From Entomomonas sp. E2T0 (GTDB lineage: Bacteria; Pseudomonadota; Gammaproteobacteria; Pseudomonadales; Pseudomonadaceae), in NCBI RefSeq assembly GCF_025985425.1, contig NZ_CP094972.1, positions 1,612,001-1,676,000 on the forward strand: DNA of 64,000 nt. Direction: 5' to 3'. How positions within the stretch are numbered: the first letter of the stretch is position 1; each line of letters opens with the position of its first letter. Below are positions 18,123 through 27,594 of this stretch, in pieces. The position numbers and the translations under genes are program-made. Under the pieces are notes generated by a model that worked only from the letters and a program-made list of their open reading frames with translations, did no database searches and had not been told where the DNA came from.

Positions 18123-18132
18123 AGTATAGAAT

Positions 18133-18156
18133 AGGCAGTTTAATAATAAACTGCCT
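18133..18156. terminator. Hairpin between converging MFS and tal genes
   Basis: AGGCAGTTTA (18133-18142) pairs perfectly with TAAACTGCCT (18147-18156) over a 4-base loop. The flanking T-runs are weak. Position between convergent stops suggests a two-way terminator. Confidence 0.6.
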
Positions 18157-18175
18157 GTAGTTGATTTAGTGGTTA

Positions 18176-19099
18176 TTAAACAGCTAATAATTTTTCTAAT
18201 TTTTCTTGGTCTCGAGCAAAGGCACGAATACCTTCTGCTAGTTTTTCTGTAGCCATTGCGTCTTCATTCATATGCCAGCGATATTGGCTTTCCGATAAAC
18301 TTTGTTGAGTTTCTTGTGTTCCTTGCTCTGGAGATAGTATACGAGGAAGGTCATTATTATCTTGTGCTAACTTTTCTAATAAGTCTGGACTAATAGTTAG
18401 TCGATCACAACCTGCTAGTTGTTCAATCTGGCCTATATTACGGAAGCTAGCACCCATTACAATGGTTGAGTAGTTGTATTGTTTATAGTAATGATAAATA
18501 CGACTAACAGATTGTACACCTGGGTCTTCTACAGCGGTAAAGTCACGGTTTTCAGCTTTCTTATACCAATCATAAATTCTACCAACAAAAGGTGAGATTA
18601 AGAAAACACCAGCTTCTGCACAAGCAACGGCTTGAGCAAATGAAAATAATAGGGTTAAGTTAGTTTGGATACCCTCTTTTTCAAGTTGTTTTGCGGCTTG
18701 AATACCTTCCCATGTGGCAGCAATTTTAATTAAAACACGTTCTTTATTAATGCCTTGTGCTTGGTAAATATTGATAAGTCTTTTGGCTCTATTTATCGTT
18801 GCTTGGCTATCAAAAGAGAGTCTAGCATCTACTTCAGTAGAAATTTTTCCTGGAATAACATTTAGTATTTCTTTACCTACCAGTACTGCAAAAGTATCAC
18901 AAGCAATACCAATATCTTCTTTGGCTTGTTGTTTTACTTGATTTAGTTGTTGTTGATACTGTGGTAATGCAGCAGCTTTTAATAATAGTGATGGGTTAGT
19001 TGTAGCATCTACAGGTTTTAATCGAGCAATTGCTTCCATATCCCCTGTATCTGCAACAACAGTAGTAATTTGGCGAAGTTGTTCTAATTTATTTGACAT
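18176..19099 (-). CDS. tal: Transaldolase
   Basis: A pentose-phosphate pathway enzyme that transfers a dihydroxyacetone unit from sedoheptulose 7-phosphate to glyceraldehyde 3-phosphate. Motifs: [13 protein letters not shown] near the N-terminus and [13 protein letters not shown], whose Lys125 is the Schiff-base residue. Later come [16 protein letters not shown] and [18 protein letters not shown] start it at 19099 ([10 protein letters not shown], 307 residues), which has the TalA/TalB length. An in-frame start at 19144 would add 15 unlike residues. Monocistronic, opposite to nrdR. Confidence 0.95.
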   Translation of the reverse strand: MSNKLEQLRQITTVVADTGDMEAIARLKPVDATTNPSLLLKAAALPQYQQQLNQVKQQAKEDIGIACDTFAVLVGKEILNVIPGKISTEVDARLSFDSQATINRAKRLINIYQAQGINKERVLIKIAATWEGIQAAKQLEKEGIQTNLTLLFSFAQAVACAEAGVFLISPFVGRIYDWYKKAENRDFTAVEDPGVQSVSRIYHYYKQYNYSTIVMGASFRNIGQIEQLAGCDRLTISPDLLEKLAQDNNDLPRILSPEQGTQETQQSLSESQYRWHMNEDAMATEKLAEGIRAFARDQEKLEKLLAV

Positions 19100-19286
19100 A
19101 ACGTACTCGGTATAGAAAATCAGTCCATAGAAATTGCATAACACTACCTGAGTTAATTAAATTACTCAATGATATTGATTAAATAGATTGCAAAATAGTT
19201 AATAAAGAATAAAAATGCTATAGGTAATACAGTACAATAACTAAAACTTTATCTAGGATCTTATATTCACGGGGGGAAGGCCTATT

Positions 19287-19757
19287 ATGCATTGTCCATT
19301 TTGTGGTACTCATGATACAAAAGTGATTGATTCACGTTTAGTGGCTGAGGGAGATCAAGTTAGACGCAGACGTGAATGCATTGAATGTGGTGAGCGCTTT
19401 ACAACGTTTGAAACAGCAGAATTAGTTATGCCGCGGATAATTAAACAAGATGGAACGCGTCAGCCTTTTAATGAAGATAAATTACGGGCTGGTATGCTTA
19501 GGGCATTGGAAAAACGGCCTGTAAGTATGGAGTTATTAGAGGAAGCATTAGCAAGAATTAAACATAAACTCAGGGCATCGGGTGAACGTGAAATTAGTTC
19601 ACTAAAAGTAGGTGAGCTTGTAATGGAGGAGTTGAAAGGATTAGATGAGGTTGCTTATATCCGTTTTGCCTCTGTATACCGTAGTTTCCAAGATATTAAT
19701 GCTTTCCGTGATGAGGTAGAGCGCCTTTCACAAAATATTGATAAGAATAATGAATAA
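19287..19757 (+). CDS. nrdR: Transcriptional repressor NrdR
   Basis: This 156-residue nucleotide-sensing repressor controls ribonucleotide reductase genes. The N-terminal zinc ribbon has CPFCGTHDT and CIECGERF with the basic stretch RRRRE between. The ATP-cone follows ([20 protein letters not shown] and the arginine-rich ALEKRP). A very strong purine-rich ribosome site (GGGGGGAAGG) precedes the ATG. It overlaps ribD by 8 bases, the usual nrdR-ribD arrangement. Confidence 0.96.
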   Translation: MHCPFCGTHDTKVIDSRLVAEGDQVRRRRECIECGERFTTFETAELVMPRIIKQDGTRQPFNEDKLRAGMLRALEKRPVSMELLEEALARIKHKLRASGEREISSLKVGELVMEELKGLDEVAYIRFASVYRSFQDINAFRDEVERLSQNIDKNNE

Positions 19758-20853
19758 TCATCAATTATGGATGAGCAAAGCATTACTGTTGGCTCGTCAA
19801 GGTATTTATTCTACTCATCCCAATCCACGTGTTGGTTGTGTAATTGTTGCCGATAATCAGCTTGTTGGGCAAGGGTGGCACCAAAAGGCCGGTGAGCCAC
19901 ATGCTGAGGTTTATGCTTTACGAGAGGCAGCAGAGAAAGCAAAAGGCGCAACAGCCTATGTTACTTTAGAGCCTTGTAGTCATTTTGGTAGAACACCACC
20001 TTGTGCAGATGCTTTGGTAAATGCAGGTGTTGCCAAAGTTGTGATTGCTATGCAAGACCCTAACCCTCAAGTGGCAGGAAAAGGTATCGCAAAATTACAG
20101 GCTGTTGGTATTGAGGTTATTTGTGGTGTATTAGAACAAGAAGCGGCAACCTTGAACAAAGGTTTTATTAAACGTATGCGTTCAGATTTACCCTATGTTA
20201 CTGTTAAATTAGCGATGAGTTTAGATGGTCGTACAGCAATGGCTAGTGGTGAGAGTCAGTGGATTACAGGAGCTGCTGCGCGTAGTGAAGTACAACGATT
20301 AAGAGCACAGAGTAGTGCTATTATTACAGGCGCTGATACAGTAATATTTGATGATGCAAAGCTAACAATAAGAGCAGAAGAATTAGGATTAAGTGACACA
20401 TTAACTAATTTAGCTTTAAAGAGAATCCCTTTAAGAGTGCTTGTTGATAGTAAGGGGCGAGTATCCTTTGATAAAGCTTTTTACCAATATCCTTATTCAT
20501 TAACTGTTTCTAGTTTACCTATACCAAACACGTTAAGAGATGATCAATATTGGTTACAATTACCTGCTAATAAACAGGGATATATAGATTTATTAGCGTT
20601 ATTAAAAATACTGGCTAAAGATTATGCTGTTAATGAGCTATTAGTTGAAGCAGGAGCAACGTTGGCAGGTGCTTTTACTCAAGCAAAACTAGTGGATGAG
20701 TATCAAATTTTTATGGCTAGTAAACTGTTGGGTTCTTCTGCAAGACCATTATTAGACTTACCTTTACAATCAATATCAGAAGCGATTTCTCTAAATATTA
20801 AAGACATAAGAGCGATAGGTGATGATTGGTTAATAAAAGCTTATCCACAGTAA
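19750..20853 (+). CDS. ribD: Bifunctional riboflavin biosynthesis protein RibD
   Basis: This 367-residue enzyme deaminates and then reduces the pyrimidine intermediate of riboflavin synthesis. The N-terminal deaminase has the zinc ligands HAEVYAL and [11 protein letters not shown]. The C-terminal reductase begins around [20 protein letters not shown] and includes ITGADTV. The ATG at 19750 lies inside the end of nrdR (ATGAATAA overlap), giving translational coupling. The genes that normally follow in Pseudomonas (ribC/ribE, ribBA, ribH, nusB) are absent; truA converges from the other side instead, so the riboflavin cluster has been split. Confidence 0.95.
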   Translation: MNNHQLWMSKALLLARQGIYSTHPNPRVGCVIVADNQLVGQGWHQKAGEPHAEVYALREAAEKAKGATAYVTLEPCSHFGRTPPCADALVNAGVAKVVIAMQDPNPQVAGKGIAKLQAVGIEVICGVLEQEAATLNKGFIKRMRSDLPYVTVKLAMSLDGRTAMASGESQWITGAAARSEVQRLRAQSSAIITGADTVIFDDAKLTIRAEELGLSDTLTNLALKRIPLRVLVDSKGRVSFDKAFYQYPYSLTVSSLPIPNTLRDDQYWLQLPANKQGYIDLLALLKILAKDYAVNELLVEAGATLAGAFTQAKLVDEYQIFMASKLLGSSARPLLDLPLQSISEAISLNIKDIRAIGDDWLIKAYPQ

Positions 20854-20866
20854 TAAGCTTTTATTA
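20831..20866. terminator. Bidirectional terminator between ribD and truA
   Basis: TAATAAAAGCTTAT (20831-20844) pairs perfectly with ATAAGCTTTTATTA (20853-20866). The left arm lies within the last codons of ribD. The A/T-rich ends give T-runs in both directions. Confidence 0.75.
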
Positions 20867-20867
20867 A

Positions 20868-21722
20868 TTAGATTTCTAGCCCCGATAAAAAATGTGGCCC
20901 TATAAAGCGTTTGGGAATATCAAATTCTTCAGGGTATTCAACATTAACTAGGTACAATCCATAAGGTGGGGCAGTAACACCTGCTTTAGTACGATCTTTA
21001 GCTTCTAATGCTTCTTTTGCCCAACTAATAGGGCGCTCGCCCGCACCTATGGTCATTAAAAGTCCAGCAAAATTTCGTACCATATGATGTAGAAAGGCAT
21101 CAGCACGAACGTCTAGAATAATCAATTTACCAAATTGTATTACTTTAAAATGATAAATAGTTTTAATAGGTGATTTAGCTTGACATTGTACTGCCCGAAA
21201 AGAGGTGAAATCATGGGTACCAATAAAATAATTAGCGGCTTCCTGCATTTTATTAATATCTAAAGAGCGAAAATTCCATGTAACTTCATCAGAAAGGTGA
21301 GCGGGGCGTATAGGGTCACTATAGATAACATAACGATAACGCCTAGCAAATGCTTTATAACGCGCGTGAAAATGCTCTGGTACTACTTTTGCCCATGTAA
21401 CACTAATATCTTTAGGAAGATTTGCGATAGTGCCCATGATCCAAGCATTCATAGGCCTAATTACATGAGTATCAAAATGGACTACTTGTCCACTTGCATG
21501 TACGCAAGCATCTGTACGGCCAGCAACAGATACAGTAATAGGGCTATTAGCAACTGTACTCAGGGCTAATTCTAAGGTTTCTTGGATACTTGGTATGCCA
21601 TCTAACTGACGTTGAAAGCCCCGATAACGTGAACCATTATATTCAATGCCAAGCGCTATTCTGGAAACGTTTGCGGCAGCCATTTCGGCTGCCGCATTCG
21701 AATTACTACTTTTTTCTATCAT
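20868..21722 (-). CDS. truA: tRNA pseudouridine(38-40) synthase TruA
   Basis: It makes pseudouridine at positions 38-40 of the tRNA anticodon stem. The catalytic Asp is in AGRTDACVHASGQVVHFDT, about residue 67. The common motif is RTDAGVHA, so the Cys after Ala is a variant. Other family segments: LGIEYNGSRYRGFQRQ and FLHHMVRNFAGLLMTIGAGER. The 284-residue frame begins with an Ala-rich tail, and a second ATG at 21683 (MAAANVSRIALG) would give a start closer to most homologues. That ATG sits in the loop of a GC-rich hairpin. It follows fimV by 3 bases, as in Pseudomonas. Confidence 0.93.
   Translation of the reverse strand: MIEKSSNSNAAAEMAAANVSRIALGIEYNGSRYRGFQRQLDGIPSIQETLELALSTVANSPITVSVAGRTDACVHASGQVVHFDTHVIRPMNAWIMGTIANLPKDISVTWAKVVPEHFHARYKAFARRYRYVIYSDPIRPAHLSDEVTWNFRSLDINKMQEAANYFIGTHDFTSFRAVQCQAKSPIKTIYHFKVIQFGKLIILDVRADAFLHHMVRNFAGLLMTIGAGERPISWAKEALEAKDRTKAGVTAPPYGLYLVNVEYPEEFDIPKRFIGPHFLSGLEI
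21673..21695 (-). promoter_or_regulatory. GC-rich hairpin around the alternative truA start
   Basis: GCGGCAGCC (21673-21681) pairs perfectly with GGCTGCCGC (21687-21695) over a 5-base loop. On the coding strand the in-frame ATG at 21683 falls at the loop edge. Nine G/C-rich pairs stand out in this AT-rich DNA. It could act on truA translation or on fimV-truA read-through; it has no T-run. Confidence 0.45.
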
Positions 21723-21725
21723 CGT

Positions 21726-24509
21726 TTATTTAAGTGTGGCTAAGATCTGTTCTGCTTGTTGTATTTGTTCAGCAGTACCTTCTTTTAGGACTTCTTCTAA
21801 AATATCTTTAGCGCCACTAGTATCACCCATTTCAATATAAGCATTAGCTAGTTCTAATTTAGTAGATACTTCATCTTCAGGTGGCAGTTCAAAACCAAGG
21901 TCTAACTCGGCAAGCGAGGTCTTAGTATCGACTGTTGAATCAATTAAGGAGATAGCAGGGTCTTCATCCTTAATTACTTCATTTTCTTGAAGAACTGGTG
22001 GTTCTATAGTCGCTGTGAAATCATCTGTTGTTGAAGATTGATTGTCACCACCAATAGAAGCTAATAAAGATTTTGCTTCAGCTTGTTGGCTATCATTACC
22101 TTCACGTATGATTTCTTCTAATAAATCGTGTGCGCCTTCAGTATCACCCATATCTATATAAGCATGGACTAATTCTAATTTAGTAGTAACTTGGTCCTTT
22201 TCAATAATATCATCCATCTCATCAGCAGTTTCTTCGGATGTTGCATGAGGCGTATGAGTATCTGTTATTTCTAAAGGAGGTTCAGAAGCACTGTTAAAAC
22301 CTAAGTCAAATTTAAACTCTTCTTCTTTAGGTTCTTCTTGTGGTGCCTCTTCTTTTTCAAAGTCAAAGATAGCTGAGTCGGAACTAAAACTTTCATCTTC
22401 ATCTAAGTTTGTTCCAAATATTGGTTTTTCTAACTCAGTAGAGTCAGGTGTTATCTTTTCTAACTCAAAACTCTCATCTACTTCGCGAGTTGGATCTGGT
22501 TCATAAATTACTTCTTTCTCTACTTCAGGTTCAGCAATTTCTTGTGTAGTAGGAGTAGACAGAGTATCAAAATCAAAACTAACTTCGGTTGCTTCAGGTT
22601 CTTTAAGATCTGATACTTCTTCTGAAGTAGAGGTGCCAAAAGTATTTTCTTCTGGTGTTTCAAAACTAGTAAATTGTGGAGATTCTTCAAAAGCAGTTGG
22701 AGTTACTGTCGCTGGAGAAGAAAAGTTAAATTGTGCACTTGCAAGTGTTGGGTATTTTTCTTTTAAGCTATCTATTTTATGTTGAGCAAGAGGGTCTAAC
22801 AAAATTAGTTCTTGTTCTTCAGTTTCGAAATTACCTACGTCGCCTTGTTCTGCATAAACTTCCATTAATTTTAGACGATATTCAGTATTAGTAGGATCAT
22901 CTTGTAGTGCATTAATTAATAAGTCTTTTGCTTCATCATAATGATTATAAGCTAAGTAGATATCAGCTTTATCAATAATACCCATTCCTTCACCTAGTTG
23001 AGAAAGTGGGCTGGTTGATGGTTGCGAGCCATTGCTAGAAACAGCGGCTGTATCAGTTTGTTCTGGATCGTTTAAGTCATCATCATCTAGTGTAACATTA
23101 CTTAAATCTACTACAGTGGCATCGTCATTGGCAGCTTTTTTACGACGTAATAATAAGGCAACTATACAGATAATTAATAGAACACCACCACCAGCCATTA
23201 ATAGTAGTTGGTTACCAAGAAGTGATGAAATGAATGATGGTTCTGGTGTTGTATCTTGTTGTTTAACTGGAGCAATTGGTTTAGATTGCTGAGCAGCTTT
23301 TTTAGCAGCAGCTTCCTCAGCGGCTTTTTTAGCAGCTTCTTCTTGGGCAGCTTTTTTAGCAGCAGCTTCCTCAGCGGCTTTTTTAGCAGCTTCTTCTTGG
23401 GCAGCTTTTTTAGCAGCAGCTTCCTCAGCGGCTTTTTTAGTAACTTCTTCTTGGGCAGCTTTTTGTGCAGCAACTTCTTCAGCAGCCTTTTCGTCAGCTG
23501 TTGGTTCATCAATAACAACTGGTTTAGTAGCTGGTTGTTCTAATTTTGTTTTGGCTTCTTCTATTTGAGAGTCTTTTTGTTTAGAAAGTTCTTCTAAACG
23601 ATTGATTTCTGCTTGCAGTTGTTCTAACTGAGTGCTTAGATCATCATTTTCTTGACGTGCATTATCAAGTGCTTGTTTAGAGTTTTCTAATTGGCTTTGT
23701 AACTGTTCAGTTTGTTTATTATCTACTACTGCTGGTTTAGTAGGAGTAACATCTGTTTTTGCTGGAGTAGCAGCTGCAGCTGTTGCTGATTTAGTTGATT
23801 GTAGTAAAGTAGTTGCTTCAGCCACTGAAATAGCATTTATTTCTTTGCTAGTAGGTACTTTTAATGTATAACCAGCTAATAAGTGGTTAGCACTACCATT
23901 AATAAATGCTTTAGGATTTTTCTTATAAATGGCTGTAGCAGTTTTAGCAGCAGAGCTATTATTATCACTTAGCTTTTCAGCAACAGACCAAAGGGTATCA
24001 CCACGTACTGTTAAGTAAGTTTCACCAGCAATGGTGGATTGAGAAACTGGTTTTGGTGTACTTACTTGGCTGGCAACTGGTTTAGTGGCAGCAGTATTAG
24101 TATTACCAGAAGCTGGGAGATCCATTAGAATAGTATATTCTCTGGAAATTTTATTACCTTGCCAATTTACATCAAGTAAAAAGTTAAGATAAGGTTCTTT
24201 TACTGGTTTGGTAGAGCTTATTTGAATATAGCCTTTACCATTCGCGCTAAGAACTGTTTTAAAAGTTAGGTTGGAAAGTTCAGACGTACGATCCAGACCA
24301 GATTTAGCAAAATCATCAGGGCTTGCTAAGCTTGGTTTGATATCTGCTGCTCTTAAACCTGCCGCATCAGATAGTTCGATTCTGGCATTTAATGGCTGAC
24401 CATAGGATGATTTCCAAGAAATCTCTCCCATATTTAGAGCATATGCACTTGTTGTAGATAAAGTAATGGTAGTAGCAATAGCAGCAACCAACTTATGAAC
24501 TTTTACCAT
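21726..24509 (-). CDS. fimV: FimV, pole-organising peptidoglycan-binding protein
   Basis: About 927 residues. FimV is a polar hub for type IV pili, twitching and c-di-GMP signalling in Pseudomonas. In order: signal peptide (ending SAYA), the FimV N-terminal domain (LNMGEISWKSSYGQPLNARI), a LysM domain (TYLTVRGDTLWSVAEKLSD), a coiled coil (about residues 260-330), an Ala/Lys/Glu repeat block (AAKKAAQEE type), one membrane helix (LLLMAGGGVLLIICIVALLL), TPR-like motifs, a long acidic region, and two C-terminal FimV repeats (TKLELVHAYIDMGDTEGA and TKLELANAYIEMGDTSGA). The ATG at 24509 has AGGGA upstream; the longer frame would begin with TTG. It precedes truA by 3 bases. No pilus genes are in the window. 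Confidence 0.95.
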   Translation of the reverse strand: MVKVHKLVAAIATTITLSTTSAYALNMGEISWKSSYGQPLNARIELSDAAGLRAADIKPSLASPDDFAKSGLDRTSELSNLTFKTVLSANGKGYIQISSTKPVKEPYLNFLLDVNWQGNKISREYTILMDLPASGNTNTAATKPVASQVSTPKPVSQSTIAGETYLTVRGDTLWSVAEKLSDNNSSAAKTATAIYKKNPKAFINGSANHLLAGYTLKVPTSKEINAISVAEATTLLQSTKSATAAAATPAKTDVTPTKPAVVDNKQTEQLQSQLENSKQALDNARQENDDLSTQLEQLQAEINRLEELSKQKDSQIEEAKTKLEQPATKPVVIDEPTADEKAAEEVAAQKAAQEEVTKKAAEEAAAKKAAQEEAAKKAAEEAAAKKAAQEEAAKKAAEEAAAKKAAQQSKPIAPVKQQDTTPEPSFISSLLGNQLLLMAGGGVLLIICIVALLLRRKKAANDDATVVDLSNVTLDDDDLNDPEQTDTAAVSSNGSQPSTSPLSQLGEGMGIIDKADIYLAYNHYDEAKDLLINALQDDPTNTEYRLKLMEVYAEQGDVGNFETEEQELILLDPLAQHKIDSLKEKYPTLASAQFNFSSPATVTPTAFEESPQFTSFETPEENTFGTSTSEEVSDLKEPEATEVSFDFDTLSTPTTQEIAEPEVEKEVIYEPDPTREVDESFELEKITPDSTELEKPIFGTNLDEDESFSSDSAIFDFEKEEAPQEEPKEEEFKFDLGFNSASEPPLEITDTHTPHATSEETADEMDDIIEKDQVTTKLELVHAYIDMGDTEGAHDLLEEIIREGNDSQQAEAKSLLASIGGDNQSSTTDDFTATIEPPVLQENEVIKDEDPAISLIDSTVDTKTSLAELDLGFELPPEDEVSTKLELANAYIEMGDTSGAKDILEEVLKEGTAEQIQQAEQILATLK
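23293..23454 (-). repeat. Three near-identical 54-bp tandem repeats within fimV
   Basis: Units start at 23293, 23347 and 23401, and a degenerate fourth begins at 23455. Each encodes 18 residues of an Ala/Lys/Glu helix (AQEEAAKKAAEEAAAKKA). They are nearly identical at the DNA level, so the copy number may vary between strains, changing the length of the stalk between LysM and the membrane helix. Confidence 0.85.
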
Positions 24510-24915
24510 AGTATAATCCCTTGAAACCAAACTTTTACGAGTTCTTAAAAAAAATTTTTCTAATAATACTATATAAATAGCGTTAATATGTAGTATTTCC
24601 TCTCATTTTAGTTATTTTAATCACTAAAATTCACTATATAGCACTAAGAAAATTGATTTTTGTTAATTAATATTCATCTAAAGTAATAGTATATCACTAC
24701 TTACATCGTTATTTATTAGTTACTGGGCCTATAAAACTAAGGCTATAGAAATAAATAATAGTGAAACAGTGTTATATAAATCACATATAATAAAGCATAT
24801 TATGGTGGTTTTCTTGATGTGTCTTAAGGTTAAGGTAAACTTTTAACCACTTTCCTACAAAGTTTACTGGATTTATTGTTAATAAGATGTTTGATATTCA
24901 GATGAAAAGTACCCA
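24510..24915. other. Intergenic region between divergent fimV and the AbrB-family gene
   Basis: About 400 bases of very AT-rich sequence that must carry the promoters of two divergent genes. I see no RNA gene, long repeat or convincing operator in it. Confidence 0.6.
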
Positions 24916-25995
24916 ATGGCTATAAAAAAGTTATTGTCAGCTACTCATTTATCAGTAGTGCAATGGTTATTCTTTATTGTAGTAGCAAGTTTTTCTGGTT
25001 GGCTATTAGAAAAGTTTGCTGTTCCTGCCGCGTTATTACTTGGCCCTATGTTATGTGCAGTAATAATGGGTGTAAGTGGCACAAAAATTAGAATGCCTAA
25101 AGTATATTTTAAGTTTAGTCAGGGAATAATAGGCTGTTTAATTGGGCATGCTATGACTATGGGTATTTTAATAGAAATATTGCAAATATGGCATGTGATG
25201 CTAGTAGCTACTATTGTTACGCTTGTGCTAAGTGTATTAGTCGGTATTGTAAGTGTGCGCTATGGTGGTTTACCTGGTTCTACTGCTGCTTGGGGCACTT
25301 CACCAGGTGGTGCGGCTACTATGGTAGCGATGGCAGAAGAATATGGTGCCGATGCGCGTGTAGTGGCAACGATGCAATATATTCGAGTTATTTGTGTAGT
25401 GCTAATGGCGGCATTGGTTGGGCATGTATTTGGTGCTGCTGTGGGTGGATATCAAAATATTCAACCAGCGACTATGCAATGGGATCAAAGTGTCTTTATT
25501 AATTTTGTAATTACTATGCTTGTACTCGTAGTAGGTGTCAATATAGGACGTTATATGCCTGCTGGTTTTTTATTAGTTCCTATGTTGTTAGGGACTGTAT
25601 TACAATTATTAGGTGTTGTAAATTTATTGATACCACATTGGATGATTGCCATTGCTTATGGTGTAATGGGTGCATATATAGGTTTAGGATTTGATCGTGA
25701 TACCTTACGCTATGTTATGTATGCCATGCCTATTATGATTATTGCATCATTACTATTAGTTTTCCTTTGTGGTATTTCTGCTTTAGGTGTGAGCTGGTGG
25801 TTAGACGTAGATTATTTATCTGCTTATCTGGCGACTAGCCCAGGTGGTTTAGATTCTCTTTCGGTAGTCGCTATAGATGTTCATGCAGATGTTGGGTTAG
25901 TGATGGCAATGCAAACGCTACGTTTATTTGCTGTTATTTTAACAGGGCCAATGCTTGCTAAATATATAGCCCAATTTGCATTAGTAAAAACTTAA
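24916..25995 (+). CDS. AbrB-family (COG3180) membrane protein, probable transporter
   Basis: A 359-residue integral inner-membrane protein with around 10 helices arranged as two similar halves. Each half carries the family signature: TSPGGAATMVAMAEEYGADA with VVATMQYIRV, and TSPGGLDSLSVVAIDVHADV with LVMAMQTLRLFAV. This internal duplication defines the Gneg_AbrB_dup family. It is often mislabelled ammonia monooxygenase or AbrB regulator; it has no DNA-binding domain of the Bacillus AbrB kind. The substrate is unknown. It may be co-transcribed with prmC, which begins 10 bases after its stop. Confidence 0.88.
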   Translation: MAIKKLLSATHLSVVQWLFFIVVASFSGWLLEKFAVPAALLLGPMLCAVIMGVSGTKIRMPKVYFKFSQGIIGCLIGHAMTMGILIEILQIWHVMLVATIVTLVLSVLVGIVSVRYGGLPGSTAAWGTSPGGAATMVAMAEEYGADARVVATMQYIRVICVVLMAALVGHVFGAAVGGYQNIQPATMQWDQSVFINFVITMLVLVVGVNIGRYMPAGFLLVPMLLGTVLQLLGVVNLLIPHWMIAIAYGVMGAYIGLGFDRDTLRYVMYAMPIMIIASLLLVFLCGISALGVSWWLDVDYLSAYLATSPGGLDSLSVVAIDVHADVGLVMAMQTLRLFAVILTGPMLAKYIAQFALVKT

Positions 25996-26005
25996 TTAGC
26001 CATTT

Positions 26006-26836
26006 ATGATTAGTATTCAACAGTTATTAAAAGATAGCCGATTGCCAGATTCTCCAACAGAACGTTTAGATTTGGAGTTATTATTAGCCGCTGCTTTAAA
26101 TAAACCAACAAGCTACTTACATACGTGGCCTGAAAAGTTAGTAGATCAACAACAGCTTACTTTATTTAATAAGTATTTACAAAAAAGGCTACAAGGTGAA
26201 CCTATTGCCTATATTTTAGGTGAGCAAGGGTTTTGGTCTTTAGATTTACAAGTAGGTAAACAGACACTTATTCCTCGACCAGATACTGAATTATTAGTAG
26301 AAACCTGTTTAAATCATATGCCTAAAGATAAAGTATTGCATATTTTAGACTTAGGCACGGGAACAGGCGCGATTGCCTTAGCTATAGCAAGCGAGCTGCC
26401 TCTAGCACAGGTTGTGGGTGTGGATTTTATCGAAGAGGCCATTCAGTTAGCAGAAAAAAATCGTGCAAGATTAAAGCTTACTAATGTTGAATTTATGCAA
26501 AGTAATTGGTTTAGCCATTTAACAGCTCAACAGTTTAATATTATTGTGAGTAACCCACCCTATATTGCTAGTGATGACCCCCATTTAATTGAGGGAGATG
26601 TGCGGTTTGAACCAAAAACAGCTTTGATTTCAGGGAAAGATGGTCTGGATGATATACGAGAAATTATTCAACAAGCCCCTGATTATTTATTAGAAAATGG
26701 TTGGTTATTTTTTGAACATGGTTATCAGCAGGCTGAGTCTGTTCAACGGTTATTGGCTGAACGTGGTTTTATTAATATCAGCACTTTTTATGATTTAGGT
26801 GGTAATGAGAGAGTAACTGGAGGACAGTGGTTATGA
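26006..26836 (+). CDS. prmC: Release factor glutamine methyltransferase
   Basis: PrmC methylates the glutamine of the GGQ motif in RF1 and RF2, which is needed for efficient translation termination. The 276 residues show the N-terminal helical domain, the SAM-binding motif DLGTGTGAIALAIA and the catalytic motif NPPYIAS, which positions the target Gln. The conserved PRPDTELL segment precedes them. prfA, the usual upstream partner, is absent. The stop overlaps the moeB start (ATGA), so prmC-moeB-murI form one tightly packed operon. Confidence 0.96.
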   Translation: MISIQQLLKDSRLPDSPTERLDLELLLAAALNKPTSYLHTWPEKLVDQQQLTLFNKYLQKRLQGEPIAYILGEQGFWSLDLQVGKQTLIPRPDTELLVETCLNHMPKDKVLHILDLGTGTGAIALAIASELPLAQVVGVDFIEEAIQLAEKNRARLKLTNVEFMQSNWFSHLTAQQFNIIVSNPPYIASDDPHLIEGDVRFEPKTALISGKDGLDDIREIIQQAPDYLLENGWLFFEHGYQQAESVQRLLAERGFINISTFYDLGGNERVTGGQWL

Positions 26837-27594
26837 TCCTGACGGATGATGAATTACTACGTTATAGTCGACAGGTTTTACTCGCCGAAGTAGATGTGGC
26901 CGGCCAATTAAAGTTAAAACAAAGTAGCGTATTAATTGTTGGTATGGGTGGTTTAGGTGCACCTGTTTCTTTATATCTGGCAGCAGCAGGTGTAGGTAAA
27001 CTAATATTAGCCGATTTTGACCAAGTAGATTTAACTAATTTACAACGGCAGGTGATTTATACAACTGATCAGATCAAGCAACAAAAAGTACTTGCTGCTA
27101 AACAACGATTATTAGCGTTAAATCCAACCATTGATATTGGAACAGTTATTGAAGTTATTGATGAAGAAAATATCAATCATTTAGTTGAGCAGGTGGATAT
27201 AGTTTTAGATTGTACAGATAATTTTTTAATACGAGATTTAATTAATCGTACTAGCGTATTAAAGAAAAAAGTAGTGATTAGTGGTGCTGCTATTCGTTTA
27301 CAAGGACAAATAACAGCTTTTGACCCTAACCAGACAACTAGCCCTTGTTACCATTGTCTCTATGGTGATGGAGGCGATGCGCAGTTAACTTGTAGTGAAG
27401 CAGGGGTGCTAGGGCCTATGGTGGGTGTTATTGGAAGTATGCAAGCATTAGAGACAATAAAAGCATTGGTTGGTTTTGGTCGTTCATTAGTAGGGCGATT
27501 AGTGATATTTAACGGTTTAAATAGTGAGTTTCGAGAACTGAAAGTGATTAAAGATCCAGCTTGTAAAGTGTGTGGTGAGCAAAATGGCAAATAA
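26833..27594 (+). CDS. moeB: MoeB/ThiF-family adenylyltransferase
   Basis: This E1-like enzyme adenylates the C-terminus of a sulfur-carrier protein (MoaD or ThiS) so it can accept sulfur. Visible are the nucleotide-binding [17 protein letters not shown], the DNLQRQ-type segment [12 protein letters not shown], and two zinc CxxC pairs (CYHC and CKVC). At 253 residues there is no C-terminal rhodanese domain. The ATG at 26833 overlaps the prmC stop as ATGA; a GTG two codons earlier is less likely. The MoaD versus ThiS partner cannot be read from the sequence. Confidence 0.9.
   Translation: MILTDDELLRYSRQVLLAEVDVAGQLKLKQSSVLIVGMGGLGAPVSLYLAAAGVGKLILADFDQVDLTNLQRQVIYTTDQIKQQKVLAAKQRLLALNPTIDIGTVIEVIDEENINHLVEQVDIVLDCTDNFLIRDLINRTSVLKKKVVISGAAIRLQGQITAFDPNQTTSPCYHCLYGDGGDAQLTCSEAGVLGPMVGVIGSMQALETIKALVGFGRSLVGRLVIFNGLNSEFRELKVIKDPACKVCGEQNGK

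Noticed and set aside
23293-23454. CRISPR-like regular repeats
   Set aside because: The repeats are contiguous without spacers and in frame with fimV.
23198-23543. Two long frames in fimV (Lys/Leu-rich leftwards, Ser/Phe-rich rightwards)
   Set aside because: They are by-products of the 54-bp repeat read in other frames; the fimV frame explains the DNA.
25188-25502. A Cys/Trp/Gly-rich 104-codon frame inside the AbrB-family gene
   Set aside because: Shadow frame of a well-supported membrane protein; composition is not protein-like.
24916-25995. Annotation as ammonia monooxygenase or AbrB regulator
   Set aside because: These are legacy labels; the protein is a duplicated membrane protein with no such motifs.
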